This document shows, piece by piece, positions 49,951-62,248 of a stretch of 64,000 bases of DNA. Location: positions 10,962 through 74,961 of the forward strand of contig VXAA01006526.1 in assembly GCA_013399115.1 (NCBI GenBank), read 5' to 3'. A program made the position numbers and the translations under genes. This DNA comes from Anseranas semipalmata. Lineage: Eukaryota; Chordata; Aves; Anseriformes; Anseranatidae. The notes beneath the pieces are model-generated. The model did no database searches and had not been told where the DNA came from. It was given only the letters and a program-made list of their open reading frames with translations. The first letter of the stretch is position 1, and each line of letters starts with the position of its first letter.

Positions 49951-52242
49951 CTGATTATCTTAGAGTTATGAAAACAGCATTTATTTGCAGAATTGACATA
50001 CTTTGTGGTTTCTGTTGCTTGACTCTCCAAACATTCCCTTACACTGAAAATGTACTTGAAAACTTTAAAGATTTATTATGCAGCCCTCAGTTTGGGTAGG
50101 TAATTAATTGTGATGACTGTTTATTTTGGAGCTGCTCTTGTATACTTTTGGATGAAGAAGGAAGTTTGCTGCCAGGCAGGAGGGAATCTTTGTTTTGCTT
50201 CTTTATAGTTTGTGGCTATTTCACCAGCTGATGCATGAAGTTATAGGAATAGCTGCTATTTCTTTTTCTTTGTGCAAATGCAATGAGCATTTTCTAGCCC
50301 TGAGTGTTTTGTTATTTTTTTCCCCTCCCAAGACTTTGGCATCTGTTGCTGTCAGATAATTTGTAGCATGGCCCACTTGACCCTTAGTTCATAGGTCATC
50401 AGAATCTATATGAAGGGGGTTATTCTCCACTATTGTCAGGCAAGGGATTTACATCCTAACTCCTATTAATGCTTGTAAATCTCTCATGCATCAATGACGA
50501 AAGGGGGCCTAAATTACAATCATATTTGCTTATGAATACTACCAGCATACTGACACAGTCCAAGCAGGCGTGGAAGTGGAATATTTGAAGAATATGAAGT
50601 TTCATGGGAAGTCTAACAGGAATCTGATCCTACAGCCTTACAGGTGTGCAATTAGTGAGATACCTAGTAATATATTATTAATTATTCTGAGAAAAACTAA
50701 ACAGTTAGGAGAGGTATTGCAGCCCCATGGCAACCAAGTCATACACTGCAGAAACAGTTGCCTGACCAGTATGTGCTGATGGAGTGAATTGCACTGAGCA
50801 TTGGGCTTGCTGAAGTCAGGCAGACAGCCCCTGAGAGTAACTCATCAGCTCAGGCAGTTAAGCGGTTCACAACAAAGCCAAGGAAAACGAGCAAGGTGAA
50901 CTCAGATCTGTTTACAAGTACTGTAAACAGGCATGTTGCAGTTCACATTCTAAGATTTATTTTTTATAATAACCTTTTCCAGTCTTGGTTTCAAGCATTT
51001 GGAGTAAAATGGATATTTGTTTAGAAAATCAGGCCAAAACCTCCTTTCTGCTGGACTTTTGGGGATGTCACTGGTAATTGGTATCCCTTCGAGGACAGAG
51101 AGGACAAGGCAGTCTCAAAGCACTTCTCCACCAGAGCAGAGGAATCAGTGAGTGAGACATGCCATAGTATCATGGAGGTGTTATTACCCAAACGATTCTG
51201 AGTGCGCAGACAAACACACATGATCACCCATGTATGACCCACATGATCACCACCTGTGGCCAGCTCCTTCTTGCTCTGTATTTGGCTTGTGATATTTATC
51301 CAAAAGCTCCTTGAACTTCTGGTTTCAATGGAGAAATTATTCACAGTAATGAACTCAGTGCTATTTTATGTGCCAGACTTACTATAAGCACCATGGCAGC
51401 TGCCAGATCCCAAACCATCTTCCTGAAATGTGGTGTAGTGGAGTCATTATTGTATGGAAATAACTTAAGCAAACAAGCTTCTCCTTGAGTAGAAGAGGGT
51501 ACTGATACAACTATGCTTAAGACTATTGCAGTGGAAGTCTGGGCATATCTTACTCAAATATCTGCTAATAAATGCAATTCTACTCCTCTAAATAAGTACA
51601 TTGACACATTTTACCCTGATTTACATGAAACCAGGTGTACCTGTACATTGAATGCATTAACTACTGTTATTAAAGTTATTTCTTCAGAGGGGAACAAATC
51701 CCATGACAAATCCGTTCTACACTGCCTTTATTCAGTTATTATGAAATCAAAACTCATCTTGACTCCTTAGAGTCTGTACCAAGGAAGGAATTCAAAATTT
51801 GGATGACAAGAGTTGCTCTAAATCCAGAAAAGTTCTTGGTAGCCATAGATAAAAATGAACTCAACACATAACAAGCCAGAATTCAACCTCAAGTCTAAAT
51901 CTTTACTAATTCTGCAGGTAAATTCTGCAGGTACTAATTCTTGCAGGTAATCGTAAACATTTGTCCTCCATTTTTTTAAAATGTCAGTCAGAGACAGTAC
52001 AGTCAGTTAACCTGCAATTAAAAACAGTGTATACATATATATTCAACTCTTTCCATGATAAAAATTAAGATATCTAACGACTACACAAATCAGAAGAGAA
52101 CTCACAATTTTATCTCTAGCTTTATCTTGTCAGAATTATTTACTGCTTTTTCTCATCCTGGAAGAGCACACCTGCGCATACTCTACATTTCCCTAGATGG
52201 AATATAAAGGACATTCTCCTCAAGTTACTAAATTAAGGCAGT
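49951..52242. other. Gene-free sequence
   Basis: No recognised gene; the longest open frame is 107 codons. Small tandem structures at 51217-51252 (CACATGATCACC twice) and 51908-51949 (three copies of AATTCTGCAGGTA) are noted separately. Confidence 0.6.
51908..51949. repeat. Triplicated AATTCTGCAGGTA
   Basis: Copies at 51908-51920, 51921-51933 and 51936-51949 (with one extra T). Each carries GCAGGTA, which reads both as a ZEB/Snail-type E-box and as a splice-donor-like string. Confidence 0.8.
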
Positions 52243-52318
52243 AAGGGCCTGAACAAGCAATCCTGACTCATGCAAGTAGTCCCTTTGACTCACATGAGTT
52301 CGGGTTGCTGGATAAGGC
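52243..52318. mobile_element. Decayed palindromic MITE
   Basis: AGGGCCTGAACAAGCAATCC begins a 76-bp imperfect palindrome. AGCAATCCTGACTCATG is mirrored by CATGAGTTCGGGTTGCT, and the centre AGTAGTCCCTTTGACTCA resembles the 'GTAGTCCCATTGACTTCA' centre of old turtle/archosaur inverted-repeat elements. Confidence 0.6.
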
Positions 52319-54376
52319 TGTTATATCTCACTGCATTCATTGCTACTAAGGTTGCAAGTTCAAAAATGGAACAAATTTGAGTAAGTGCTCCTTCCTAGAA
52401 GTAGTAGTCTATTATTTTAAAACATCTTTCACAATGTTTTTTTTTTTTTNTAAGAATATGTATATATTTTTAATTATTATTTATTTATTAAGGATTTTAT
52501 TTCTTAGTTAGAGATTCACAGATATTTGCTGAGAAATATTTTGGTAGCTTTTCCCTTAACTTAAGACCTATCTATTTCAGTTTAGGTATTTGTTTTCTCA
52601 ATATTTCAGAGAAAAAAAAATGATGCACCTATCAACTTGAGTAGCAAAGGCTGGACCTGCTCTTGATGCCTTGTCTTATTCTTTATATATGATGAATGAT
52701 ATGTTGCCTATGTAAGGATATATGTACATATATATCACATATCTTATATCACATGACACATGATTTGGTTGGTATAGTCATAGAGAAACAATTAAGGGAT
52801 TTCAAAACTTGTGAAATAAGTGCTGTGCAGATGTATACATAGGTTTAAGGTTATGTCCACTTTATGATAATTATGCCCCCTCCTTTAATCTCCAGGTTAA
52901 ATATCACACCAAATCGCTCTGTTGCAGGAAATAATAGGAAAACAAGAAAATGTAACTTAAGCACAATTCAATTAGATGCAAGGGAATTGAGCACCTCAAT
53001 TCTTAATGAAATTAATGATCTTTCATAATCACAAATGGCCAGACCTTAATTTTACTTGCTATTTAAAAGATGACACCTAGAGTAAAGTCATGTCCCATAA
53101 ACCATTAAGTGTCTCTGGGATTCAGAAAAGACTGTCCCTTCCTGGATTAGTAAGAGAGTGTCTTGACACGCCTTTAATGCTTCCAATACCAAGACAGCTC
53201 AATTATGACTAAAAGATTTTGATTAAAAGGTAAGTGGAGCATCCCAAAGCCAAATGAGATGAAGTAAAGGACATTTATTAGCTTCGGTGGAATATGGCAT
53301 CAGCCTAGAAGTCTTATCAACAACCATTGTCAAATGTGGCTGCTTTGAATTTTTACAACTTTGGTTTCCAAATATATCCAAGGTAACAGAGGAATGATTT
53401 TTAGATTCTGTTAAATTTAAATAAATACTAAGAAAGTTTTTCCTGTCTAGGCAAAACCTGTATGTTTCCCTGTAACTTCATTACTTTTTGTGTAAACCAC
53501 CTGAAGAATAGCTTATTTTCCTCCTTTTTGAAGCTATCTCTTATGAATTTCATTTCTATTATCTAGCTCACTTAGGGGCTTATCAGAAAGAGTTTGAAAT
53601 AATGTATTGCAGTAGTCTGTTCTAGATGTTTTCAAAACAACAGCCAACCGAGCCAACTGAGTTAACACTGACTTGCAAAGAAAGACTCTCCCAGTGATAA
53701 AGGAAAACAACCTTCCACTACCCAGTTAAAATCTGTGAAAGATTATATTAAGATGTGAAAGTCATCCCAAATTTTTAGTTACTGAATTTGATTAGGACAG
53801 GGATTCTTGTGCAATGTAGGATTGCACAAAAGAAAGTGGCCAAATGCCCTGGGATTCTGGTTTGACCTGAATAGCTACAGACTGACTTGTGGCATTGAAG
53901 TCCAAGCTTGTATGAAAGGCATAAAATGAAAAAGTGAATGAAGCAATATTAGAAATGGCAATGGATCAGAGTCTGAACAATAGCAATATTCAGGGACAAC
54001 CTTTACCCTATTTTGTGAACCCTGTAAGATTACTAGACTGAGGAATAATGACTATTTCTTCATATCCCCTCATTATACCTTTCTTACAAATAGTTCTTGA
54101 CAGTAGCGTCATTTCTCAAAACTTCTAGAATAGGAATGAGAGACTTTTGCTCTTTCCATGTGACCCTCACATTATAACCAGATGCTAAATTACTGCATTT
54201 TTCCTCTTAAAGGGCTGGGAAGATATAGCCCATACTGACTTAATCTGAGGCTGATGAAGTGGTTTGTATTTGAGACAACAAGATTAGATTATTGCAGTAT
54301 ATTAGTTTAAAGTCTTTCTGACAGTGCCCTGTGTTATCTGGTATTAAACTATGAATCATCTCTGCATGCATACCAT
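52319..54376. other. Gene-free AT-rich sequence
   Basis: No open frame long enough to report. It contains a T run interrupted by the window's only ambiguous base (N at 52450) and a TATATG/ACATAT-rich patch at 52690-52760. A small inverted repeat TTGTGCAAT/ATTGCACAA lies at 53807-53829. Confidence 0.65.
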
Positions 54377-54464
54377 GGGCCAGATTCTCCCCTGACATAA
54401 AATGATATAATTCCATTGATGTCCCTGGAGCTGCCCTTGCCAACACCAGCTGAGGATCTGGCCC
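54377..54464. mobile_element. MITE with near-perfect terminal inverted repeats
   Basis: The left end GGGCCAGATTCTCCCC and the right end GCTGAGGATCTGGCCC (reverse complement GGGCCAGATCCTCAGC) match closely, around the centre AATTCCATTGATGTCCCTGG. At 88 bp it is the clearest copy here of the GGGCCAGATTCT MITE group common in turtles and crocodilians and retained in birds. The exact family name needs a repeat-library search. Confidence 0.8.
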
Positions 54465-57400
54465 TTATCACACAATACACTATTGAAATGTCAGTCTTTA
54501 GAGCAATTCACTAGCTTGATCTACCTCACCAGTCCTGGTTAGTCATGCCCTGGGGGTAGCTGTGATAATCTCCATTCAATCTGTACTTCTGGAACGGAAT
54601 TGTTTGGAAATAATGCTTTCAGCTGCACACCTTGCATTTGGGAAGTTTGCCAAGAGGCTTCTTGCTCTGTTTTGAAATAAAGGCTCACATCTCTACTGAG
54701 ATTTTGGCTCTATTCCCTGTTGCAGAATTTTCAGTAAGTTATTAGGTGCATCATTACCCCATTTCATTTCCTGGCTGTTCTGACTACCATCCTAGTGCTT
54801 GCATGCTGAAACCGCCAAGATCCTTTCCTCAGCCCTTTCCTTGAGTACCCGATCCAAATCCTGCAGAACTCCACTTAAAGTTTCCCAAAAACTTACTCAG
54901 ATTCCTAGGAGAAAACAATGGAAGATATCTAAAGTTTTTGATCATCAGTCTTACGTGCCTCTTGTTGAGATGCTGAAGTGGAGCGGCTGGGAGCAACAGG
55001 GGGCCTAGATTTTCATTCTTGCAATGTCTTCTGCAGTTTTTTTCTCTGTCTTCATACCTGTAGGAAAATAATCTTTTGGGGAGGACTTAGAGATGGACTT
55101 TCTGTTTTCTTTTGGAGCATACTGCTTGCTGCCGTTAATGAGCACCTGACTGCACTGGCATCTTTTTACACATTCCTCAAGTTTGTGTTTCTCAAGTAGA
55201 GGGAAGACTTTGAAGATGTGAAATAGCAATTTGTGGGTCTCTCAGTTTACTAGGGGTCTCTATGGTTCTTACACAATATCCCAGAGCAGCATATCATGAG
55301 GATTCATATTTCTGCATTCTCTGTGTTCAGTGTCATAGGGTGTTGCCTTAGGGTCACAAGTGAGAGAAAATATAAGCACACAGTCAGTTTTCCCTGAATA
55401 ATGCACACTGTTCCTCCTTTGGATTCAAGCAGCTGACAAGAACCTGAGATTTTTCTAGAGAGAAGGAAAAACTGGGAGCTTTGGGAGCATTTTTTTTTCA
55501 TACAAATCTGCATATTTTTGAAGGCTGATAAAGTCTAATATTCCTGAACACAGGAAATCAAGAAGTATGAGCTATTCCCTTGGTCCACTCCTCCAATTCA
55601 GGCAAATAATGTCACTCCTTCTTTCTGGACTTTGTACTTGACTTCCGCTTCTCTGTATGTCATCTGCATCCCTCTCCAACCTACCGAACCTTTGTACCTA
55701 CACTATTCAAATTCCTGAATGACCAGACATTTGCCTTTGCTTTTCAGGTGATGACATGTTTCTTGGGTTTGATTTGGAGACTGCTATAGTTTCATAAGTG
55801 AATTTAACTGCTTCTTTACAGCTATCTAAAATGAAGGACAGCTGTTACACCTCAGGCTTCAATAACTTTTTGTCTAGCCAACAACAACTTCTTCTTTACC
55901 TCAATGAGCCAGCACTGGTCCTAAACACTCTCTCTGTTGGCTTGTTCTCTGGACACTAATATGCCTCTGAATCTGCTGTTTTCCACTCCTCCAGCTGCTC
56001 TGGTATTTCCTTCATCTCATTCAGACACTGAAGTGCTCATGAACAATGTCAGTGAAATCCCCTCCAGTGCTTGCCTTTCCTTTGTAAAATGTGAGTGTGT
56101 TCGGGATGGAGATTGCTGTTGTTTCAGCTGTTTGGTTCCATAAAGGTGCTTTGCTACTACTTATATTGACTATTTTAAGTATAGGACAACTATTATTCCT
56201 ATCCTAGAAACCTGAATGTGTTTCGGTTTCTTTTCTCACACAACTTAACAGCTTGGATGCCTGCGGGGTTCTGAGCAAGAGGTTTCACCAACCTGCCTCC
56301 TGTGACTCTCAGTGCTCTCTCCAAAGTTATCCTCCTTAACAGTAACAGTCTTCAACAGAGGACTCCTAAAACAAAAGCAGGCGAAACAAGCACCCAGCAG
56401 AAATCACGTTTGTTCCGTCCATCTGGCTTCCTTGCTGTGCATCTGAAATGCGGCTTGCCTCCGTGCGCTGCCCTGTTAAGAGCAGAAGCTCGGGAGCAGA
56501 GGCTGGTTGAGCTTTTTTCTCTGACTACAGGGAGATGTAAGAGGGCACATCAGAGAAAGCAAAGGCGAAGGGCAGAACGATAAGAAATAGGGGGATAATG
56601 CTAAAATTCTGACCCTGAAAACTCTTTTATGGGACATAGCACTGGTTATAAAAATAAATGAATGATGCTTTCTTTGCTTACAAGTGCTTGAGAATGTTAA
56701 TTAACCAGTCTTTGCCAAGAGTTTGGAAAAATATAAGGTGAAGTGCTCTCTATAAGCATGGTCCCTGGGATGGTTGTGGAGGGTGTGGTTTGAGAGACAG
56801 GAGAGAGAGCCAGGGAGATGTTGCCATCATTGCTGTCTGCATACTCTAGGTAATCTGCACCAGGGCAGGAATACCTCTGGTGTCCCTTTACCTGGCTGAG
56901 GGAGACCTGATGGCAGATGTGGGCTTCAGCACATGGCAACAACTCCAACATAAGCCCTTGCATAGACCTTGCAGACCCTGCACGGCTGCTAGCAGGGGCC
57001 TAGCACGATCCTAAAATGATCCTTTAGGTCTCCTTGTGGTTCTGAAGGTTTTAGCATTTGCTGCCAAAGACTCAGCCCTGGTACGTCAGCTGATAATCCT
57101 CCCATTGACTCACTGAGATGTGGACAAGATCGCAACAGAGATTTTAAAAGATTTTTCAGTACGGTATCAGTAACAGTTTTGCTTCAGCCCTGGGAAATGA
57201 GACACTCAGCACTAACAGATTTAATATTCATCTTGTCATGTACTAGGTTACCCTATCAATTTTTGAGTTGCTCATATAGTATGTGTCCTATCAAGCTACT
57301 ACTGAAATCTCTCAAATGATGACCAGACAGTGAAGAATGCAGAATATGCTTCCTTCAGAATAGGAAATAATTTTTTTTTCCCAAGATTTTGACTTGAAGT

Positions 57401-57735
57401 TCATAGATAAAATGGCGGAACACAATAAATATATGTCTATATGCACATTATAATGTGTATCATGCACTTATAAAATATTTATCTTAAAACATTTTATTTA
57501 AAAATAAAAACATACCCCAAATGTAAATGAACTTTTGTTATCTATGAGTATTCATCTTTGTGTGGAATATTGTCAAAGCTTCAAACTATTTAAACAATAT
57601 TTTGGACTTCTAGAAAGCCTAGGGGACTTCATCAGGGTTTTTTCAAGGTCTTCATAGGTATTAATTAAAGCTGTGAGAAACTCTGTGCTCTTGGTATTAC
57701 TTACACCTATTTAACACTAGATCACATGCTATATC
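54465..57735. other. Gene-free sequence
   Basis: Mixed composition; open frames up to 93 codons, none recognised. No simple repeat of note except T runs near 55490 and 57370. Confidence 0.6.
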
Positions 57736-57845
57736 TAAGGTCAAGCAGCAAATCAGTAACAAAATCAGCAGCAGAACTGTGATACCAGGACTCCTGAGAC
57801 CTGCCTGAGCTCTTGGATATTATCTCCCACCAGACCACACTATCA
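57736..57845 (-). mobile_element. MIR-like SINE fragment
   Basis: TAAGGTCAAGCAGCAAATCAG, then ATCAGCAGCAGAACTGTGAT, ACCAGGACTCCTGAGACC, GCCTGAGCTCTTGG and ACCAGACCACACTATC follow the 'AAGGTCACACAGCAAATCAGTAGCAGAGC...CCAGGACTCCTGACTCCCAGCCTGTGCTCTAACCACTAGACCACAC' layout of an antisense MIR/CORE-SINE-type copy. It has the same orientation as the copy at 7.1 kb. Confidence 0.55.
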
Positions 57846-59299
57846 GATATAGAAAATAACTTTTGATCACTCAGAGAATGATCCGGCTGCAGTAGCTATT
57901 ATTGTCATTGCTATAAGCCTGCATGAACTTGAGCAAATGGTTTTAAGAACAGATAAACCCAGACTGAAGGAAAAAACCCAAACTTGTGAAAGTGCTATTG
58001 ATGGGCAATTTCATTAAATCTGGTTTCACTTTATTTGGGTTATATATTCCATTTCATAAAAACCTTATCATAAAGATCTAAATCTGTGAAGAATGACATT
58101 AAGCAATTCTTTATTACCTCTGCTGGTCCATTAAAATAAATTACATCTATCCCTTCCCCTATTATTTCAGGGAGTGCAAGGACTTTGATATATTTTGGCA
58201 TAATTGCTTTGGTATCCAAGGTTTATACTCTAATTGCTGTTGTGCAAATGAGACATTTAAGGAGCAATCAGCTTTTTTTTTTTTTCTATACGGCCCGTCA
58301 CCATAGCATATAAGCAATGTATAGTCCACATATTTTGTAATGTATGAAGTTTTCAACAATTTTATTGATGCTTTTTTGATGAAGACACATGTCAGATTGC
58401 AGCCAGTTTATCCATACACCATAACGTGGTCCCTGGCTTCCTAGTTTATAAACAATGATGATTCATTACAATGACAACTGAGAAAAACAGATTACTTAGA
58501 AGTTATGATGAGGTAATTCTGCTTCTTGGAGCCTCTGTAATGAATCACCATTTTCCCTCCTTTCCTTGACCTAATTTCAAAATCTTTTACCTGTATAAAA
58601 TATTGTGATGAGAATTGTGCCTAATTATCTTCTAAATTTTACTTTTAATTGCTAGAAGGATGCCCATTCTTGAATGAGGGAGGTATTCATGATGTAATAG
58701 TGTTAGAGAGTCCTTGAAATCTAGATTAATTATTAGTTGTGTGGACTTCTGAGAGTTTTTGATGTATTCATTTGCATTCACAAAGATGGCTTTTTAATTA
58801 AAGAGAGTTTTTGAACTTATACAAATCAGCCTTTTGTGAATGTCCCTAGAAACGTGAAAAGTGTTAAAAGTGAGAAGAATCACAGTTTTCCTGAAACACT
58901 ACCTCCTTTACAAACACTGAATAGCCAATAACACTTGAAATATCATACCTCATGTCAACAGTTCTAGCTGGTCTCTGATATAAAGTAGAATTATTAAAGC
59001 TTGTGTTTGTTTACTAGAAATGCCTGGCTTTCAAATTCCATAGAAATGCCTCTGTATAAAAGAGCAATATGAGAATGTCTGATTTTTATTTGAGCTTCCA
59101 TTACAGCATATGTTTCTACCTTTACCTGCGTGTTTGTTTTTTTCCTCTTTCTAAATTAAAGCCTCTTTCCCATGGACTCCGGTTTTAAATGTTTCCTCAT
59201 TGTAACTCTTATGATCCGTTGTTGCCACCTGAGACTTCTGTTTTTTCTTTTTCTTTCTTTGAGATCGAGAGAACAAAATGAAACTCTCTGTCTCCAGGT
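57846..59299. other. Gene-free AT-rich sequence
   Basis: No recognised gene; a T13 run lies near 58273. The antisense LINE to the right may begin somewhat earlier than annotated, but the boundary cannot be seen. Confidence 0.55.
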
Positions 59300-60060
59300 C
59301 TGTTTCACAGATTTATAAATGGTACCATATTTTCTGTATTACAGCCATCCAATTTCTTAATGCAGCCTAACATCTAATTTACAATTTAGACTGCTGCTGC
59401 ACATTGAATTTGAACAGATGTCTTTACTGAGCTGTCCACAGTGATGCCTAAATCATTTCCCTCAGAAGTTCACAACAAATTCAGGTCTCAGCAGAGTGTG
59501 CATGTAGTTTAATTTCTAAAGTATATTATTTTGTAAATAAGTGGAATTTCATCTGCCAGAATACTGCCCGATTTCCTCATCTTGCAAGATCTATCTGGAG
59601 CTTCTCATATGCCTCCCTGCCAGTGCTGGCTGCCTAATTTTGATTTTCAGCATGTGAGCAACACCAGCCTGTCTCCATGCCCATGGTCCTGTTCCAGCAG
59701 TGAGCCATGGTGAGATGGGGTTGTTTAAACCACCTCCACATTCCCGTTTCCTTCACTATTCCCAGTTGCACACAAAATTGTAATCTTGACTTACAGGTGT
59801 CCTTAATTGGGTCTTGTGAGGACCTTTGTCAAGAGTCTCTTTAAAGTCTATATAAAAGATATCCATCAGTCTTCCTGCATCTCCTCTTGTTTGAGTTTTT
59901 TTTTTTCAAAGAGCTTAGACAGAATACAGCAAATAAATTTATTTTAAAAACAGTGACACTTTTACATTCATATAGCATGATTAAACCACACTTATCTACA
60001 TGTATTCCTCCTATGCTTTTCTTGAAGATAAACTAGTTCAGGATGCCCACCATTATCGCA
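59300..60060 (-). pseudogene. Dead CR1-type LINE ORF2 (reverse transcriptase)
   Basis: The minus strand is a decayed LINE reverse transcriptase. At 59816-59866 it translates as MDIFYIDFKETLDKGPH, matching motif A of CR1-clade reverse transcriptases (VDVIYLDFQKAFDKVPH). This includes the catalytic Asp of the LDF core and the DK.PH end. About 155 bp further along the protein direction (59642-59662) the frame corresponding to FADDTKL reads VAHMLKI, so the motif C aspartates are gone. The spacing is shorter than expected, implying a deletion. Further downstream on the minus strand, plus-strand strings such as GTGGAATTTCATCTGCCA, ACTGCTGCTGCACATTGAAT and GAGCTGTCCACAGTGATGCC match the antisense of older CR1 ORF2 C-terminal regions. 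Many frameshifts; no function expected. Confidence 0.85.
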
Positions 60061-60064
60061 GTAG

Positions 60065-60096
<32 letters not shown>

Positions 60097-60114
60097 ATTT
60101 ATTTTTTATTTTTG
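60065..60114. repeat. (TTTTTA)n low-complexity tract
   Basis: Imperfect units of T5-6 A. On the minus strand this is a (TAAAAA)n tract within or beside the old LINE. Confidence 0.9.
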
Positions 60115-62193
60115 TATGTTTAAACCAGCCATAATAACAGGCTAGTAGTATAGTCACTTAGAGCACATCTACTTCATATTTCATTTCCAGAAGACATTTA
60201 CATATTTTCTTGGAGAATTAATGTTTGATCTTAACTTTCCCCACATCAGCTAATGATTTGACTGGATCAAGGGCATTCCCTGTTTTTATTGTTGTTCATA
60301 TCCTCTGTTTTCCATTTTTTTGTGCATGATGTGGCGTCTGAACTTCATGACTTCCTCAGATACATAGTATTCATCTTTCAGTCTGATGGCAAATGACCTT
60401 ATGTACTGCTCTGGTTCTCATACCTTTCCTATATTTATTCATGTTTTCATTTTACAAAATTATCTTCTATTCTGAAGCATTCAGATAACTTATTTGAACA
60501 TCTGGTTGCTTGTTTTTCCAATTTTCTTGCAGTTCTTAGAGACAGCACCATATATTCCCCCCTTCAAGAATCCTTTCCTTCTTGGCCATACTTGGGATAA
60601 ATTCAATTTTCAAATGATATTTTCCTTAGCTTGAATAGACTTTTGCATCTTGATGTTTGCCTGTTTCTTCCCTGGTAGCTTTCCTGCTCTGTAATTTTAC
60701 TTGGAGGTGAAATGTGAACACTATCCACGGTTCTGTCACAATTTTTTTAAACATACTCCAAGCTGATTTACTTTCCTGACTTTTCCTTTCTATATATTTC
60801 TAAGGAAATAAACATTTGAATGTTTTTATTTGATTTTACCTGTGTACACATCCAGTTATAAACTGCACAAAAAAGAAGTCGTGCTTATTTATACTATCAT
60901 CCCAGTGTTACTTAGGGTCCCACAGCAGAGGAGTTGTTCTGAGAAGCAGCACCTTGTGGCACCCAGGCTTTAGTTCTGACCATCTTCTAAGGTAACGTTC
61001 AACCACCCCAGGTTGGGATACCCAAAGGTGTTCATTCTTTACCAGTTTTTGTGTCCCCACAGGGACCTGCTATGACCTGCAATGACAGCTGCCACAGGAG
61101 CTGAAGAGCTGCTGTTGCAGTTTTTCCTGCTGCTCTCTGTCTTGTTGGGAATTGGGAATTTTACCGGTGTAGTTTCTACATCATGGTCTGCACGAGGGGG
61201 ACCTCGAGACCTCTTGAAGTTCTCTGTGACAAACAAGAGGAAGGGAAACACACTCCTGAATGTTTAATAGCCCCGCAGTCAGGGCCCAGAGATGAGACCT
61301 GGAGGTTCAGGTTGCAGTTGTGTCTGCTTTGGAGGAGCAGCTTGAACCCGTGCTCCTGACAGCTGGGCAAAAGCTGCAGCCAGCAGGCTCCCGTGCAGGC
61401 TGTGGTAGAAACGTGCCTGCTTCTTTTTGTTTGGAATAGAAGTAAAGATTTATTAGTATTAAATGTGAGCAAGTTAATGACCACTGGTGTCTTCACTGCT
61501 TTCTCTCTCTCACTTCCTGGTAAAAGCTGTATTCAAACATATTTTTCCATGAAAGATTTTTCTTTTTACAAAAAGGATTCAATTGGGAATACCAAACAGT
61601 TTGTAATTTCCTCCAAAAGCACAATTCCATCCAGCCACTTTCTTTTGACACCTTTGTGTAAGTGCTTTCATGCTGGGGGCTGGGGCTGCGAGGCGCTGCT
61701 GGGGGCTGTGGGGCCAGGGTGGCACAAAGCCCCCAGCCCGGGCTGCCCACCCGCCCTCTCTTCTGCCGCGGCCCTTCCATGGACAAGAGACTCCGACTGT
61801 CTGTAGAAGCCAAATCTTCCCCTTTATTAGCAACTATCTGCCCTCAGCCTCGGAAGGCATTTTGCTTCCCCATTGGATTGCAGACATTTACCCACCCTGA
61901 TTTCAAATATAGATTTTACCAGTATGATTAGATCCACAGTTTGTGCTGAACCCAATTACTTGATCTCGCACTTTTATTGTGTATAGAGTTCATCTGGTTT
62001 TAACATTTCCCCAAATCTTTGGTTTAAATAAATCTTCCTCAAATATTCATGGTCTTCCTTGAAGGCAGTCTGTTTTCATGTTCCTTAAAATGTAAACCAT
62101 CCGTGCAATGTAAATGCAAACCTCCAGGCAATTCATTTTCTAATTTGTTTTCTCCCGCATTGGAAACTCAAGAACATGTACTTCATTTACATC
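60115..62193. other. Non-coding stretch; possible LINE remnant on the left, GC patch at 61.65-61.8 kb
   Basis: From 60115 to about 60900 the sequence is T-rich on the plus strand and may be further decayed antisense LINE, but I cannot point to a motif. A small GC-rich patch at 61650-61800 yields overlapping open frames on both strands (up to 137 codons) with no recognisable product. Confidence 0.5.
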
Positions 62194-62248
62194 TATTATT
62201 ACTATATTATAGATATTGTTATTATTATTAACATTATTATTATTATTT
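62194..62248. repeat. (ATT)n microsatellite
   Basis: An imperfect TTA/ATT trinucleotide tract with interruptions. Confidence 0.9.
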
